From Aquipseudomonas guryensis (GTDB taxonomy: Bacteria; Pseudomonadota; Gammaproteobacteria; Pseudomonadales; Pseudomonadaceae): a stretch of 64,000 nt of DNA. The translations under genes and the position numbers were made by a program. Location of the stretch: the NCBI RefSeq assembly GCF_014164785.1, contig NZ_JACJFN010000006.1, forward strand, positions 1 to 64,000. Reading direction: 5' to 3'. Within the stretch, counting starts at the first letter, position 1, and each line of letters opens with the position of its first letter. Below, piece after piece: positions 33,259 to 41,367 of this stretch. Below the pieces are notes generated by a model. It did not search any database, was not told the DNA's origin, and worked only from the letters and a program-made list of their open reading frames with translations.

Positions 33259-33585
33259 ATGAAGTTGTCTGATGGTTTTGATGCTCGCCGACTGCGCCCA
33301 CGCGGCCCCGGTGGCTTGCGCTGGCGCCTCGGCGCCGTGTTCGCAGCGTTGTTGGCCAGCCTGGGCGTCCTGCTGACGCTGGCTGGAGCGTCTACCCTGC
33401 TTGGCCGCCCGGCCGCGCTAGGCCCGCTGAATGACAGCATCGGCGCCGCCATTACCCTGTTGCTAGGTGGCTTGTTGCTGCTGTGGCTCGGCGTGGGCCT
33501 TTGGCGCCGCTGCCGCCGGCATATGCGCCAGCGCTACAGCAACGAACTGAGCCTGTCGCCACGCCTGCTGAAAAAGCGCGGCTGA
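33259..33585 (+). CDS. Small membrane protein
   Basis: The product has 108 residues from the ATG at 33259 with GAGGAAA upstream. Two transmembrane helices lie at about residues 25-46 and 61-82. The basic loops (DARRLRPRGPGGLRWR and RRCRRHMRQRYS) would lie in the cytoplasm. No family is recognised. It may be co-transcribed with the Smr gene 33 bases downstream. Confidence 0.75.
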   Translation: MKLSDGFDARRLRPRGPGGLRWRLGAVFAALLASLGVLLTLAGASTLLGRPAALGPLNDSIGAAITLLLGGLLLLWLGVGLWRRCRRHMRQRYSNELSLSPRLLKKRG

Positions 33586-33618
33586 TCCCGGTAAACTGGC
33601 CTCCTGTGTGGAGGCACT

Positions 33619-34179
33619 ATGCAAGAAGACGACGACCTGTCCCTGTTTCAATCCGCCGTGCGTGGCGTCAAACCGATCAGCCATGACCGCGCCGATACCG
33701 GCAAAGCCAAGGCCGACCGCCAGCGCCTGAACACTCTGCGCCAGGCCGCCACGCTGAAGACCGACAGCATCACGGTTGACGGCCTCTCCGACCTGTTCGT
33801 CATCGACGTCGGCGCCGAGGACGAGCTGTACTGGGCCCGCGACGGCGTGCAAGACAGCCAGCTACGCAAGCTCAAGGCCGGCCAGGTGCCTTTCGAAGGC
33901 AGCCTCGACCTGCATGGCATGAGCGTGGAAAAAGCCCGCGAAATCCTCTGGGACTTCTTCGCCGAAGCCGCCAAGATGGAAGTGCGCTGCGTACGCGTGA
34001 CCCACGGCAAGGCCGCGCGCAAGGATGGCAAGCGCCCGCTGATCAAGAGCCACGTCAACACCTGGCTACGCCAGCACCCGCAGGTGCTCGGCTTCACCTC
34101 CTGTCTGCCCAGGCATGGCGGCGCCGGAGCAGTCTATGTGCTGCTCAAGCGCACCATGATGGATGGCCGCGACGAGTAA
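33619..34179 (+). CDS. Smr domain DNA-binding/nuclease-like protein
   Basis: The 186-residue protein has a C-terminal Smr domain at about residues 95-180: SLDLHGMSVEKAREIL (conserved DLHG), then VRVTHGKAARKDGKRP and HGGAGAVYVLLKR. Smr domains bind or nick DNA, or cleave RNA on collided ribosomes. The N-terminus is charged (MQEDDDLSLFQSAVRGVKPI), typical of the proteobacterial YfcN/SmrB-like group. Its 3' end is 3 bases from the convergent gene. Confidence 0.92.
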   Translation: MQEDDDLSLFQSAVRGVKPISHDRADTGKAKADRQRLNTLRQAATLKTDSITVDGLSDLFVIDVGAEDELYWARDGVQDSQLRKLKAGQVPFEGSLDLHGMSVEKAREILWDFFAEAAKMEVRCVRVTHGKAARKDGKRPLIKSHVNTWLRQHPQVLGFTSCLPRHGGAGAVYVLLKRTMMDGRDE

Positions 34180-34182
34180 CCC

Positions 34183-34731
34183 TCAGGCCGGGAAGCGCGG
34201 CGCGTGGGCCTCATGTTCCACGCGCAAGCTGTTCACCACAAACGACACCGCGTGGTAGAAACCGACTAGCAGCAGGCACTCGATCAACTGCTCGGTGCTG
34301 AAATGCTGCTCCAGGCGCAGCCACAGCCCATCGTCCACCTGCGCCTGCGCGTGCAGACCGTCGGCCAACGCCAGCAATGCCTGCTCGGCAGGACTCCACA
34401 AGGCTGGATCAATCGGCGTATTGCAGGTATCGGCAATCTGTTGCGGGCTGAATCCAGCCTTGCCGGCAAAACCCGCCACATGCACGCCCCACTCGTACTC
34501 CGCCCCGCACAGTGCAGTCGCCCGCAGGATCAACAGTTCGCGCTGGCGCAGCTCGATGCTGCCACGATCGAGCAAGCCGCCGGCGATCATGCGCTGCAGC
34601 ACCCGCGGGTTGTGCGCCATGCTGCGAAACAGTTTCAGTGGCGGCATGCCCGGTGGCATGACCCGCTCGAAGGCGGCCTGCACCTCGGCGGCATAGGGTG
34701 GTTGCAGCGGCTGTACACGGGGTATGGACAT
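34183..34731 (-). CDS. Carboxymuconolactone decarboxylase-family (AhpD-like) protein
   Basis: The product has 182 residues from the ATG at 34731, which has AGGAG 8 bases upstream; an in-frame TTG lies two codons earlier. LLILRATALCGAEYEWGVHV and the later VGFYHAVSFVVNSL fit the carboxymuconolactone decarboxylase-like family. Only one cysteine is in the usual CxxC position (LCGAEYEW), so AhpD-type disulphide reductase activity is doubtful. It is divergent from an HxlR regulator with an inverted repeat between them, so it is probably that regulator's target. Confidence 0.88.
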   Translation of the reverse strand: MSIPRVQPLQPPYAAEVQAAFERVMPPGMPPLKLFRSMAHNPRVLQRMIAGGLLDRGSIELRQRELLILRATALCGAEYEWGVHVAGFAGKAGFSPQQIADTCNTPIDPALWSPAEQALLALADGLHAQAQVDDGLWLRLEQHFSTEQLIECLLLVGFYHAVSFVVNSLRVEHEAHAPRFPA

Positions 34732-34756
34732 GGGCAAAGCTCCTGCTCCACTGATA

Positions 34757-34775
34757 TGCTACGAAATAAGTAGCA
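34757..34775. promoter_or_regulatory. Candidate HxlR operator
   Basis: A perfect inverted repeat TGCTAC-N7-GTAGCA lies between the divergent carboxymuconolactone decarboxylase-family and HxlR genes. A degenerate second copy (GCTACT and AGAAGC) follows at 34791-34807. Placement and symmetry fit autoregulation by the HxlR protein. Confidence 0.65.
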
Positions 34776-34818
34776 AACAGAACCTAACCCGCTACTAAAA
34801 AAGAAGCAAGGAACTGCA

Positions 34819-35154
34819 ATGAGCTTTCCTCAGCCCGGCGACGCAGTACGCGGCTCGACCACGGGTCGCCCGATCATGGCCCTGCTCGATCTGCTCGGCC
34901 GCCGCTGGAGCCTGCGTGTGCTCTGGGAGCTACATCAGGCCCCGGCCAGTTTTCGCGATCTGCAGGCGCGCTGCGAAGGAGTCTCGCCCTCGGTACTGAA
35001 TACCCGCCTGGGTGAATTGCGTGAGGCACAGTTGCTGGAGAACGGTGAGCGCGGCTATCAGCTCTCCGCCCTCGGTCGGGAGCTGGTGCAGCAGTGTCTG
35101 CCACTGGCGCTATGGGCCGACAACTGGGCCGCGCAACTGACTCCGCGGCCTTAA
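34819..35154 (+). CDS. HxlR-family transcriptional regulator
   Basis: The 111-residue winged-helix protein matches the HxlR pattern: LLDLLGRRWSLRVLWEL near residue 22, FRDLQARCEGVSPSVLNTRL as the recognition helix and GYQLSALGRELVQ at the wing. Members often respond to aldehydes, quinones or redox stress and regulate a divergent gene. Here the divergent target is the carboxymuconolactone decarboxylase-like gene. It lacks the N-terminal cysteine of HypR/QorR types, so its signal is unknown. AAGGAA precedes the start. Confidence 0.92.
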   Translation: MSFPQPGDAVRGSTTGRPIMALLDLLGRRWSLRVLWELHQAPASFRDLQARCEGVSPSVLNTRLGELREAQLLENGERGYQLSALGRELVQQCLPLALWADNWAAQLTPRP

Positions 35155-35247
35155 AAGCTGGGCGATCTGGCGTAGCGTGCCCTTGCCAGCCACGCTGCGC
35201 CGCCCTACCCTGCGCCCCTGTGCATTTGCATCCCCACAGGAAGATCC

Positions 35248-35793
35248 ATGTCCCTGGAACAGAATTACACCGCGATCCTCGGCCAGCTCGGCGAGGACGT
35301 GTCCCGCGAAGGCCTGCTCGACACCCCGAAACGTGCCGCCAAAGCCATGCAGTACCTCTGCAAGGGCTACCAGCAGACCCTCGAAGAAGTCACCAACGGC
35401 GCCCTGTTCAGCTCCGACAACAGCGAAATGGTGCTGGTGAAGAACATCGAGCTGTACTCGCTGTGCGAACACCATCTGCTGCCGTTCATCGGCAAGGCCC
35501 ATGTGGCTTACATCCCCAGCGGCAAGGTGCTGGGCCTGTCCAAGGTGGCGCGCATCGTCGATATGTACGCTCGCCGCCTGCAGATCCAGGAGAACCTCAG
35601 TCGGCAGATCGCCGAGGCGATCCAGCAGGTCACCGGTGCCCTCGGCGTGGCCGTGGTCATCGAGGCGCAGCACATGTGCATGATGATGCGCGGCGTGGAG
35701 AAGCAGAATTCGTCGATGGTCACCTCGGTGATGCTCGGCGAATTCCGCGAGAACGCCGCCACCCGCAGCGAGTTCCTCAGCCTGATCGGCTGA
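35248..35793 (+). CDS. folE: GTP cyclohydrolase I
   Basis: The 181-residue protein shows the zinc ligands in [17 protein letters not shown] (Cys, His) near residue 73 and [11 protein letters not shown] (Cys) near 144, with [13 protein letters not shown] at the N-terminus. It converts GTP to 7,8-dihydroneopterin triphosphate, the first step to tetrahydrofolate. It is of the short bacterial type. A strong terminator follows. The zinc-dependent type I enzyme is meant, not the COG1469 type. Confidence 0.95.
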   Translation: MSLEQNYTAILGQLGEDVSREGLLDTPKRAAKAMQYLCKGYQQTLEEVTNGALFSSDNSEMVLVKNIELYSLCEHHLLPFIGKAHVAYIPSGKVLGLSKVARIVDMYARRLQIQENLSRQIAEAIQQVTGALGVAVVIEAQHMCMMMRGVEKQNSSMVTSVMLGEFRENAATRSEFLSLIG

Positions 35794-35810
35794 TTGCCGC
35801 TGCAACAAAA

Positions 35811-35835
35811 AACCGGCCCCAGGGCCGGTTTTTTA
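35811..35835 (+). terminator. Rho-independent terminator after folE
   Basis: Arms AACCGGCCC / GGGCCGGTT meet with almost no loop and are followed by six T. An A run precedes the stem. Confidence 0.93.
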
Positions 35836-35926
35836 TGGCGAGCTAATCGATATCCGGTACAGCCAAGCACGAGCAAGTCGGGTACCCTGCCGCCCCTTTC
35901 AGACACTCCTACAGGAATGACCGGCG

Positions 35927-36298
35927 ATGCTTATCAAGGCACTGCGGATTGGCCTCGGCCAGATCATCATCTTCATCGATTTCATCACTCGCCCACGCAA
36001 ACTCAAGCGCAGCGCAGAAGCCCAGGCCCAGGTCGAACGCGAAGCCGCCGGCCTGGCGCTGTATCAGTTTCATGCGTGCCCGTTCTGCGTGAAGACCCGC
36101 CGCAACCTGCACCGTCTGAACGTGCCGGTAGCACTGCGTGACGCCAAAAACGACGCCACTCACCGCCAAGAGCTGCTGGAACAAGGCGGCAAGATCCAGG
36201 TGCCGTGCCTGCGTATCGATGAGTCGGGCGAGAGCCGCTGGTTGTATGAGTCCAAGGCCATCAGCACCTACCTGAACGAGCGCTTCGCCGCGCAGTAA
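35927..36298 (+). CDS. Glutaredoxin-like protein with N-terminal hydrophobic segment
   Basis: The 123-residue protein has a hydrophobic N-terminal segment (residues 3-21), then a glutaredoxin/GST-N type thioredoxin fold with the active site HACPFCVKTRRNL near residue 48. VPCLRID further on carries the cis-proline and WLYESKAISTYLNERF the GST-N-like end. It is a likely membrane-tethered thiol-disulphide oxidoreductase using glutathione. The convergent gene downstream is a glutathione S-transferase. Confidence 0.9.
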   Translation: MLIKALRIGLGQIIIFIDFITRPRKLKRSAEAQAQVEREAAGLALYQFHACPFCVKTRRNLHRLNVPVALRDAKNDATHRQELLEQGGKIQVPCLRIDESGESRWLYESKAISTYLNERFAAQ

Positions 36299-36337
36299 GC
36301 CTGTGGGGCAAGGCGCAACGCCCTGCCCCTAAGGGCG

Positions 36338-36940
36338 TCAGCCGAGCATGCTCACATGCTTGGGGTGGCTGGCAACCCGAGCCAGCCAGGCCTGCACCGC
36401 CGGATAGGCGCTGAGGTCGAAGCCCCCCTCGTGGGCCACGTGGGTGTAAGCGTACAGAGCGATGTCAGCGATGGTGTACTGCTCGCCGACCAGATAGGGC
36501 GTGCGGCTGAGCTGCTGCTCCATCACCTTGAGCGCCTTGTGGCCGCGCACCATGCACACCTTGAGTTCTTCCTCGCGCTCGGCCGGGCGCCCCTGGTACA
36601 GGTGGATGAAACGCGCCACCGCCACGTAGGGCTCATGGCTGTACTGCTCGAAGAACTGCCATTGCAGCATCTGCGTGCGCAGGCGTGGCTCGCTGGGGAT
36701 GAACTCGCTGCCATCGGCGAGGAAATTGAGGATGGCATTCGACTCCCACAGGTAGGTGCCGTCTTCCAGCTCCAGCACCGGGATCTTGCCATTGGGGTTC
36801 TTGGCCAAAAACTCGGCGGTCTGGGTTTCACCCTTGAGGATGTCGATCGGCAGCCACTCGCACTCGCGGCCGAGCAAGTGCAGCATCAGTTTGACCTTGT
36901 AGCAGTTACCCGAGCGGTAATCGCCGTAGACCTTGAGCAT
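36338..36940 (-). CDS. Glutathione S-transferase family protein
   Basis: The 200-residue protein has a GST-N domain starting MLKVYGDYRSGNCYKVKLML, with the Ser of RSGNCYK as the probable catalytic residue, the glutathione-binding GKIPVLELEDGTYLWESNAI, and an all-helical GST-C domain. It is related to the proteobacterial GstB/YfcG-like groups; the substrate is unknown. Only 2 bases separate it from the upstream aminotransferase, so the two are probably co-transcribed. Confidence 0.92.
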   Translation of the reverse strand: MLKVYGDYRSGNCYKVKLMLHLLGRECEWLPIDILKGETQTAEFLAKNPNGKIPVLELEDGTYLWESNAILNFLADGSEFIPSEPRLRTQMLQWQFFEQYSHEPYVAVARFIHLYQGRPAEREEELKVCMVRGHKALKVMEQQLSRTPYLVGEQYTIADIALYAYTHVAHEGGFDLSAYPAVQAWLARVASHPKHVSMLG

Positions 36941-36942
36941 GG

Positions 36943-38121
36943 CTACTTACTCCCCTGAGCTTCGCGGCTCCCTTGCGCTTCGCGAACCACGGCCGCCAGG
37001 CGGCGCAGGCCTTCGCCGAGTTTTTCCGGCGGTACGTGGCTGAAGTTCAGTCGCAGGTGACCGGGGTTGGCATCCGGCTCGACGAAGAACGGCTCGCCGG
37101 GCATGAATGCCACGTTCTGCGCCATCGCCGGCTGCAGCAGAGTACGGGTATCCAGCTTGTCCTTCAGCGTAAGCCAGAAGAATAGGCCACCCTGGGGAAT
37201 CTCCCAGGTAGCCAGCTCGCCGAAGTGTTCCTCCAGCGCCACCTGCATGGCGTCGCGGCGCACACGGTAGAAGTCGCGGAGCTCGGCCAGGTGCGCGCGG
37301 TATTTGTCGGTACCCAGCCACTGCAGGGCCTGCCACTGACCGATGCGGTTGGTGTGCAGATCGGCCGCCTGCTTCAGGCGCAGCAGATGCGGGAACAGGT
37401 CCGGACTGGCGATCAGGAAGCCGACACGCAGCCCCGGCAGCAGGGTCTTGGACACGGTACCGGTGTAGATCCAGCTGGTGCGCTGCAGGCGGCTGACGAT
37501 CGGCGTGGCGCTGCCGGCATCGAACACCAGCTCGCGGTACGGCTCGTCTTCAATCAGGGTGACGTTGAACTCGTCGAGCAGCGCCGCCACCGCGTCACGC
37601 TTGGCCTCGCTGTAGCGCACGGCAGACGGGTTCTGGAAGGTCGGAATCAGGTAGGCGAAGGCCGGCTTGTGCTGCTGCAGGCGCTGGCGCAGGGCTTCCA
37701 GCTCGGGGCCGTCGGCTTCCTGCGGTACGGTGATGCAGTCGGCGCCGAACAGCTGGAAGGACTGCAGCGCGGCCAGGTAGGTCGGCGCTTCCACCAGGAT
37801 CTCGGTGCCCGGGTCGATAAACAGCTTGCTGGCCAGATCGAGGGTCTGCTGCGAACCGCAAACGATCAGCACCTGGCTGGCATCGCACTTCACCCCCAGC
37901 TTGTTGGCCTCGACTGCGATGGCCTCGCGCAGCGCCGGCTCGCCTTCGCTCATGCCGTATTGGCCCATGCTCGCCGGCATGTCGCTCCAGTCCACCTTGG
38001 GCAGCATCGGCTCGGCCGGCAGGCCACCGGCGAAGGACATCACCTCCGGACGCTGCGCCGCAGCAAGGATTTCGCGGATCAGGGAGCTTTTCAGGCGGGC
38101 AACACGTTCGGAGAAGGCCAT
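36943..38121 (-). CDS. PLP-dependent aminotransferase (aspartate aminotransferase fold)
   Basis: The 392-residue class I/II aminotransferase has the N-terminal FAGGLPAEPMLP, the PLP-lysine motif GTVSKTLLPGLRVGF near residue 225 and LIEDEPYRELVFD binding the cofactor ring. It resembles the LysN/2-aminoadipate or MocR-aminotransferase-like group without the regulator domain, so the substrate could be an aromatic, branched or aminoadipate amino acid. The C-terminus has a 6-residue direct duplication (EAQGSR-EAQGSK). It is divergent from a MarR gene with paired operators, so it is probably its target. Confidence 0.92.
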   Translation of the reverse strand: MAFSERVARLKSSLIREILAAAQRPEVMSFAGGLPAEPMLPKVDWSDMPASMGQYGMSEGEPALREAIAVEANKLGVKCDASQVLIVCGSQQTLDLASKLFIDPGTEILVEAPTYLAALQSFQLFGADCITVPQEADGPELEALRQRLQQHKPAFAYLIPTFQNPSAVRYSEAKRDAVAALLDEFNVTLIEDEPYRELVFDAGSATPIVSRLQRTSWIYTGTVSKTLLPGLRVGFLIASPDLFPHLLRLKQAADLHTNRIGQWQALQWLGTDKYRAHLAELRDFYRVRRDAMQVALEEHFGELATWEIPQGGLFFWLTLKDKLDTRTLLQPAMAQNVAFMPGEPFFVEPDANPGHLRLNFSHVPPEKLGEGLRRLAAVVREAQGSREAQGSK

Positions 38122-38155
38122 GACAAATCACCGGTAGCAAAGGCGGGACAAATTG

Positions 38156-38172
38156 GGTCAAACTGATTGACC
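38156..38172. promoter_or_regulatory. Candidate MarR operator 1
   Basis: A perfect inverted repeat GGTCAA-N5-TTGACC lies in the divergent promoter region between the aminotransferase and MarR genes. Confidence 0.7.
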
Positions 38173-38198
38173 GAAACTACGCCGACTCGGACAGATAC

Positions 38199-38213
38199 GT
38201 CAATATGCTTGAC
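38199..38213. promoter_or_regulatory. Candidate MarR operator 2
   Basis: A second perfect repeat with the same half-site, GTCAA-N5-TTGAC, overlaps the MarR start codon at 38205. Its centre is 42 bp from operator 1, about four helical turns. Confidence 0.65.
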
Positions 38214-38660
38214 CTGAAAAAGCCGACCAGCCAGCAGGCCGCCATGGAAGCCTTCTTCTTCGGTTACCAGGCCTTCACCGCCAAACCGGATGAAATGCTC
38301 GCCCGCCGCGGGCTGTCACGGGTCCACCATCGCATTCTGTTCTTCATCGCCCGCTATCCGGGGCTGAGCATGAAGCAGCTGCTCGGCTACCTGGGCGTGA
38401 GCAAGCAGGCGTTGAACATTCCACTGCGTCAACTGCTGGAAATGCATTTGGTGGAAAGCCTGGCGGCGCCGGATGACAAACGCAAACGTCTGCTGGCGCT
38501 GACCGACGACGGCGCCAAGCTGGAGCAAGCGCTGCGCCGCGAGCAGGTGAAACTGCTCGAGCGCATGCTCGCAGAAGCCGGCGCCGATGCGGTGAGCAGC
38601 TGGTTGGCGGTCAACCAGCGGCTCGGCAACACCCGCCAGGTGCTGCTCGGCGAAGACTGA
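38205..38660 (+). CDS. MarR-family transcriptional regulator
   Basis: The 151-residue winged-helix protein has the HTH SMKQLLGYLGVSKQALNIPL near residues 63-82 and the wing with conserved APDDKRKRLLALTDDG. Two copies of a GTCAA-N5-TTGAC palindrome, one upstream and one over its own start codon, indicate autorepression and control of the divergent aminotransferase-GST unit. The ligand is unknown. Confidence 0.92.
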   Translation: MLDLKKPTSQQAAMEAFFFGYQAFTAKPDEMLARRGLSRVHHRILFFIARYPGLSMKQLLGYLGVSKQALNIPLRQLLEMHLVESLAAPDDKRKRLLALTDDGAKLEQALRREQVKLLERMLAEAGADAVSSWLAVNQRLGNTRQVLLGED

Positions 38661-39305
38661 TCAGCCCTGGGCAGGCTGCCCGCGTAATTCCTCGGCACCG
38701 CGGAAGAACACCAGCATCATGCACAGCGTGGCGCCCACCAGCGGCACAACGGCCAGCACCATCAGCAGGATGGTGGCCAGCAAACCGCCACCGACGATTT
38801 CCATCCAGGCCATCACGCGGAACACCGGATAGACGTCCTTGACCTGCAACAGCCTGATCCCCAGCCACAAAGTCACTCCGCCCAGCATGGCCAGCAAACC
38901 GAAGTAGACGAACATCGGCCAGCCGAACTGAGCCAGCTCGACATCGCCGAAAGCCAGGTCCAGCCCCTCCAGCACCAGCATAAAGATGACCGAAAGCCAC
39001 ACCGGCAGGGTTAGGCCGTGGGCATTGAAACGCTGCTCGGCAAAGCCTTTGAAGCGCAGCAGCACGTACGTGCCGAGCAAGACGGTGACCAGCCCAAGGG
39101 CCACCAAGCCCTGCTGCAAAGCGGCATCGGCTTGCTCGTCGACGACGAACACCAGCACCAGGTCCACCAAGGACGCAAGCAGCGACACCAGGCATAGCCA
39201 ACCAAGCACCTGCAGTTGCCCTGCACTCCAGCCCTGCAGTTGTTGGGGGGCTTGTTGATCGACCAGCGCCACCTGTGGCGCGGCATAAGGGTTGTTTTGC
39301 TCCAT
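38661..39305 (-). CDS. Multi-pass membrane protein with NPYAAP N-terminus
   Basis: The 214-residue protein starts MEQNNPYAAPQVALVD; the short NPYxxP motif is frequent at the N-terminus of uncharacterised bacterial membrane proteins. Five to six hydrophobic helices follow. No function is known. It abuts the MarR gene tail to tail with no spacer. Confidence 0.8.
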   Translation of the reverse strand: MEQNNPYAAPQVALVDQQAPQQLQGWSAGQLQVLGWLCLVSLLASLVDLVLVFVVDEQADAALQQGLVALGLVTVLLGTYVLLRFKGFAEQRFNAHGLTLPVWLSVIFMLVLEGLDLAFGDVELAQFGWPMFVYFGLLAMLGGVTLWLGIRLLQVKDVYPVFRVMAWMEIVGGGLLATILLMVLAVVPLVGATLCMMLVFFRGAEELRGQPAQG

Positions 39306-39448
39306 ACGACTTCCTGTGTCTGCAATGAAAGGAACAGTACCGTGCAGTTTCGACTCTGGCGAAAACTGTATCGCTCAAAGCATGCACCGCTGTACCGCGA
39401 CGCTCAGCCTAACAGGGCATAGGCTGCCAGCAAGCCCGGAGTGTTGCC

Positions 39449-40060
39449 ATGACTACTGAACTGTTGCTCGCCTTTATCGCCTTTGCCTTCGTCACCTCGG
39501 TTACCCCGGGGCCGAACAACATGATGCTGCTCGCCTCCGGGGTGAATTTCGGCGTGCGCCGTAGCGTGCCGCACATGCTCGGCATCAGCCTGGGTTTCAT
39601 GATCCTGGTGATTGCCGTGGGTCTGGGACTTGGCCAGTTGTTTGAACAGTTTCCGCCGCTGTACAGCGCGCTGCGCTACGGTGGCGCGGCTTACTTGTTG
39701 TACCTGGCCTGGAAGATCGCCGGCGCCGGCGCACCGGATGCCGCCAGCGGCAACAGCAAGCCGTTCACTTTCCTGCAGGCCGCCGCCTTCCAGTGGGTCA
39801 ACCCCAAGGCCTGGATCATGGCCATCGGCGCCATCACCACCTACACCCCGCATGAAGGTTTTCTGCTCAACGTGCTGTTGATCGCCACCCTGTTCGCCCT
39901 GGTCAACTGCCCGAGCGTCGGCCTGTGGACCGTGGCCGGCAGTTACCTGCGCCGCTGGTTGGAGACACCGCGCGTGCTGCGAGCCTTCAATATCGGCATG
40001 GCCCTGCTGCTGGTGGCCTCGCTCTACCCTATTCTTAGCGATTTCCAAGGACAGCTCTGA
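39449..40060 (+). CDS. LysE-family amino-acid exporter
   Basis: The 203-residue protein has about six membrane helices and the LysE/RhtB signature at the start (VTSVTPGPNNMMLLASGVNFG near residue 16) and QWVNPKAWIMAIGA near 116. Such proteins export amino acids or derivatives. The TGA stop overlaps the ATG of the next gene, indicating translational coupling to the BenE-family transporter. Confidence 0.93.
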   Translation: MTTELLLAFIAFAFVTSVTPGPNNMMLLASGVNFGVRRSVPHMLGISLGFMILVIAVGLGLGQLFEQFPPLYSALRYGGAAYLLYLAWKIAGAGAPDAASGNSKPFTFLQAAAFQWVNPKAWIMAIGAITTYTPHEGFLLNVLLIATLFALVNCPSVGLWTVAGSYLRRWLETPRVLRAFNIGMALLLVASLYPILSDFQGQL

Positions 40061-41250
40061 TGACCCAGGCTCAACCCCTGCCCTTGCGCCCGCTGGCAGA
40101 CAGCTCGCCATCGGCAGTCGTCGCCGGCTTCGTTGCCATGCTAACCGGCTACACCAGCTCGCTGGTGCTGATGTTCCAGGCCGGCCAGGCGGCCGGATTG
40201 AGTACTGCGCAGATTTCCTCCTGGCTGTGGGCCCTGTCGATCGGCATGGCGATCTGCACCATAGGCCTGTCGCTGCGCTACCGCGCACCGATCGTGGTGG
40301 CCTGGTCGACACCCGGCGCGGCGCTGCTGATCACCAGCCTGCCGGGGGTAACGTACCCGGAAGCCATCGGCGCCTTTGTCGTCTGCGCCCTGCTGCTCAG
40401 CCTGCTGGGCCTGTCCGGCGCCTTCGAGCGGGTCATGCGCCACCTGCCGGCCTCGCTGGCCGCAGCGCTGCTGGCCGGCATCCTGTTCCGCATCGGCAGC
40501 GAAATCTTTATCGCCGCGCAAAGCAACAGCCTGCTGGTGCTGGCCATGTTCTTCACCTTTCTGCTCGGCAAGCGCCTGCTGCCGCGTTATGCGGTGCCGG
40601 CGGCGCTGCTGGTCGGCGCAAGCGTGGCCGGTGTGCTGGGCCTGCTGGATTTCAGCCAGTTCGAGTGGCAAGTGGCAGTGCCGGTGTGGACCACACCGAG
40701 CTTCTCCTTCAGCGCGGTGATCAGCATCGGCATTCCGCTGTTCGTGGTGGCCATGGCCTCGCAGAACATCCCCGGGATTGCCGTACTGCGCGCCGATGGC
40801 TATGACGTTCCACCTTCGCCACTGATCTCCACCACCGGCATCGCCTCGCTGCTGCTGGCGCCATTCGGCTCCCATGGCATCAACCTGGCGGCCATCAGTG
40901 CGGCGATCTGCACCGGCGCCGAAGCCCACGAGGATCGGCACAAGCGCTACACCGCGGCGCTCTGGTGTGGGGTGTTCTATGGCGTCGCCGGGATATTCGC
41001 GGCGACTCTGGCCGCGCTGTTCGCCGCGTTACCGGCCGCCCTGGTGCTGTCCATCGCCGCCCTGGCCCTGCTCGGCTCCATCGGCAACGGCCTGGCCCAG
41101 GCCATGCAGAACCCTGGCGAGCGTGACGCCGCGCTGATCACCTTCATGGTCACCGCCTCGGGCATGACCCTCCTCGGTATCGGCTCGGCCTTCTGGGGTT
41201 TGATTGGCGGCGCGCTGACCCTGCTGATCCTCAACTGGCGCAAAACGTAG
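40060..41250 (+). CDS. BenE-family (benzoate/H+ symporter-like) transporter
   Basis: The 396-residue, 12-helix inner-membrane protein has the BenE-like features SSAVVAGFVAMLTGYTSSLV near the start, VAWSTPGAALL near residue 80 and ASQNIPGIAVLRADGY near 235. BenE members import benzoate or related compounds, though many lie outside aromatic pathways, as here. It is coupled to the LysE-type exporter. The stop codon falls inside REPIN 3. Confidence 0.92.
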   Translation: MTQAQPLPLRPLADSSPSAVVAGFVAMLTGYTSSLVLMFQAGQAAGLSTAQISSWLWALSIGMAICTIGLSLRYRAPIVVAWSTPGAALLITSLPGVTYPEAIGAFVVCALLLSLLGLSGAFERVMRHLPASLAAALLAGILFRIGSEIFIAAQSNSLLVLAMFFTFLLGKRLLPRYAVPAALLVGASVAGVLGLLDFSQFEWQVAVPVWTTPSFSFSAVISIGIPLFVVAMASQNIPGIAVLRADGYDVPPSPLISTTGIASLLLAPFGSHGINLAAISAAICTGAEAHEDRHKRYTAALWCGVFYGVAGIFAATLAALFAALPAALVLSIAALALLGSIGNGLAQAMQNPGERDAALITFMVTASGMTLLGIGSAFWGLIGGALTLLILNWRKT

Positions 41251-41306
41251 CCTGGATCTAATCCGGGGGTGGTGTCGCCAGCAGTCCCGGATTGCATCCG
41301 GACTAG
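41247..41306. repeat. REPIN 3 (degenerate inverted REP doublet)
   Basis: The left copy GTAGCCTGGATCTAATCCGG and the right copy CCCGGATTGCATCCGGACTA diverge slightly from REPINs 1 and 2. The left REP overlaps the stop codon of the BenE-type gene. It again lies between convergent genes. Confidence 0.85.
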
Positions 41307-41325
41307 AAGCGTACTTCCAGCAAAC

Positions 41326-41352
41326 AAAAAGCCCGGGCATGCCCGGGCTTTC
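41326..41352. terminator. Bidirectional terminator
   Basis: A palindromic stem (AAGCCCGGGC / GCCCGGGCTT) is flanked by an A run on the left and T residues on the right. It separates the convergent BenE-type and bile-acid-symporter-type genes. Confidence 0.85.
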
Positions 41353-41367
41353 TCGTGGCGCAGCGTA

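Noticed and set aside
36305-36329. Hairpin between the convergent glutaredoxin-like and GST genes as a terminator
   Set aside because: A GGGGCA/TGCCCC stem with a mismatch is present, but there is no T tract on either strand; evidence is too weak to annotate.
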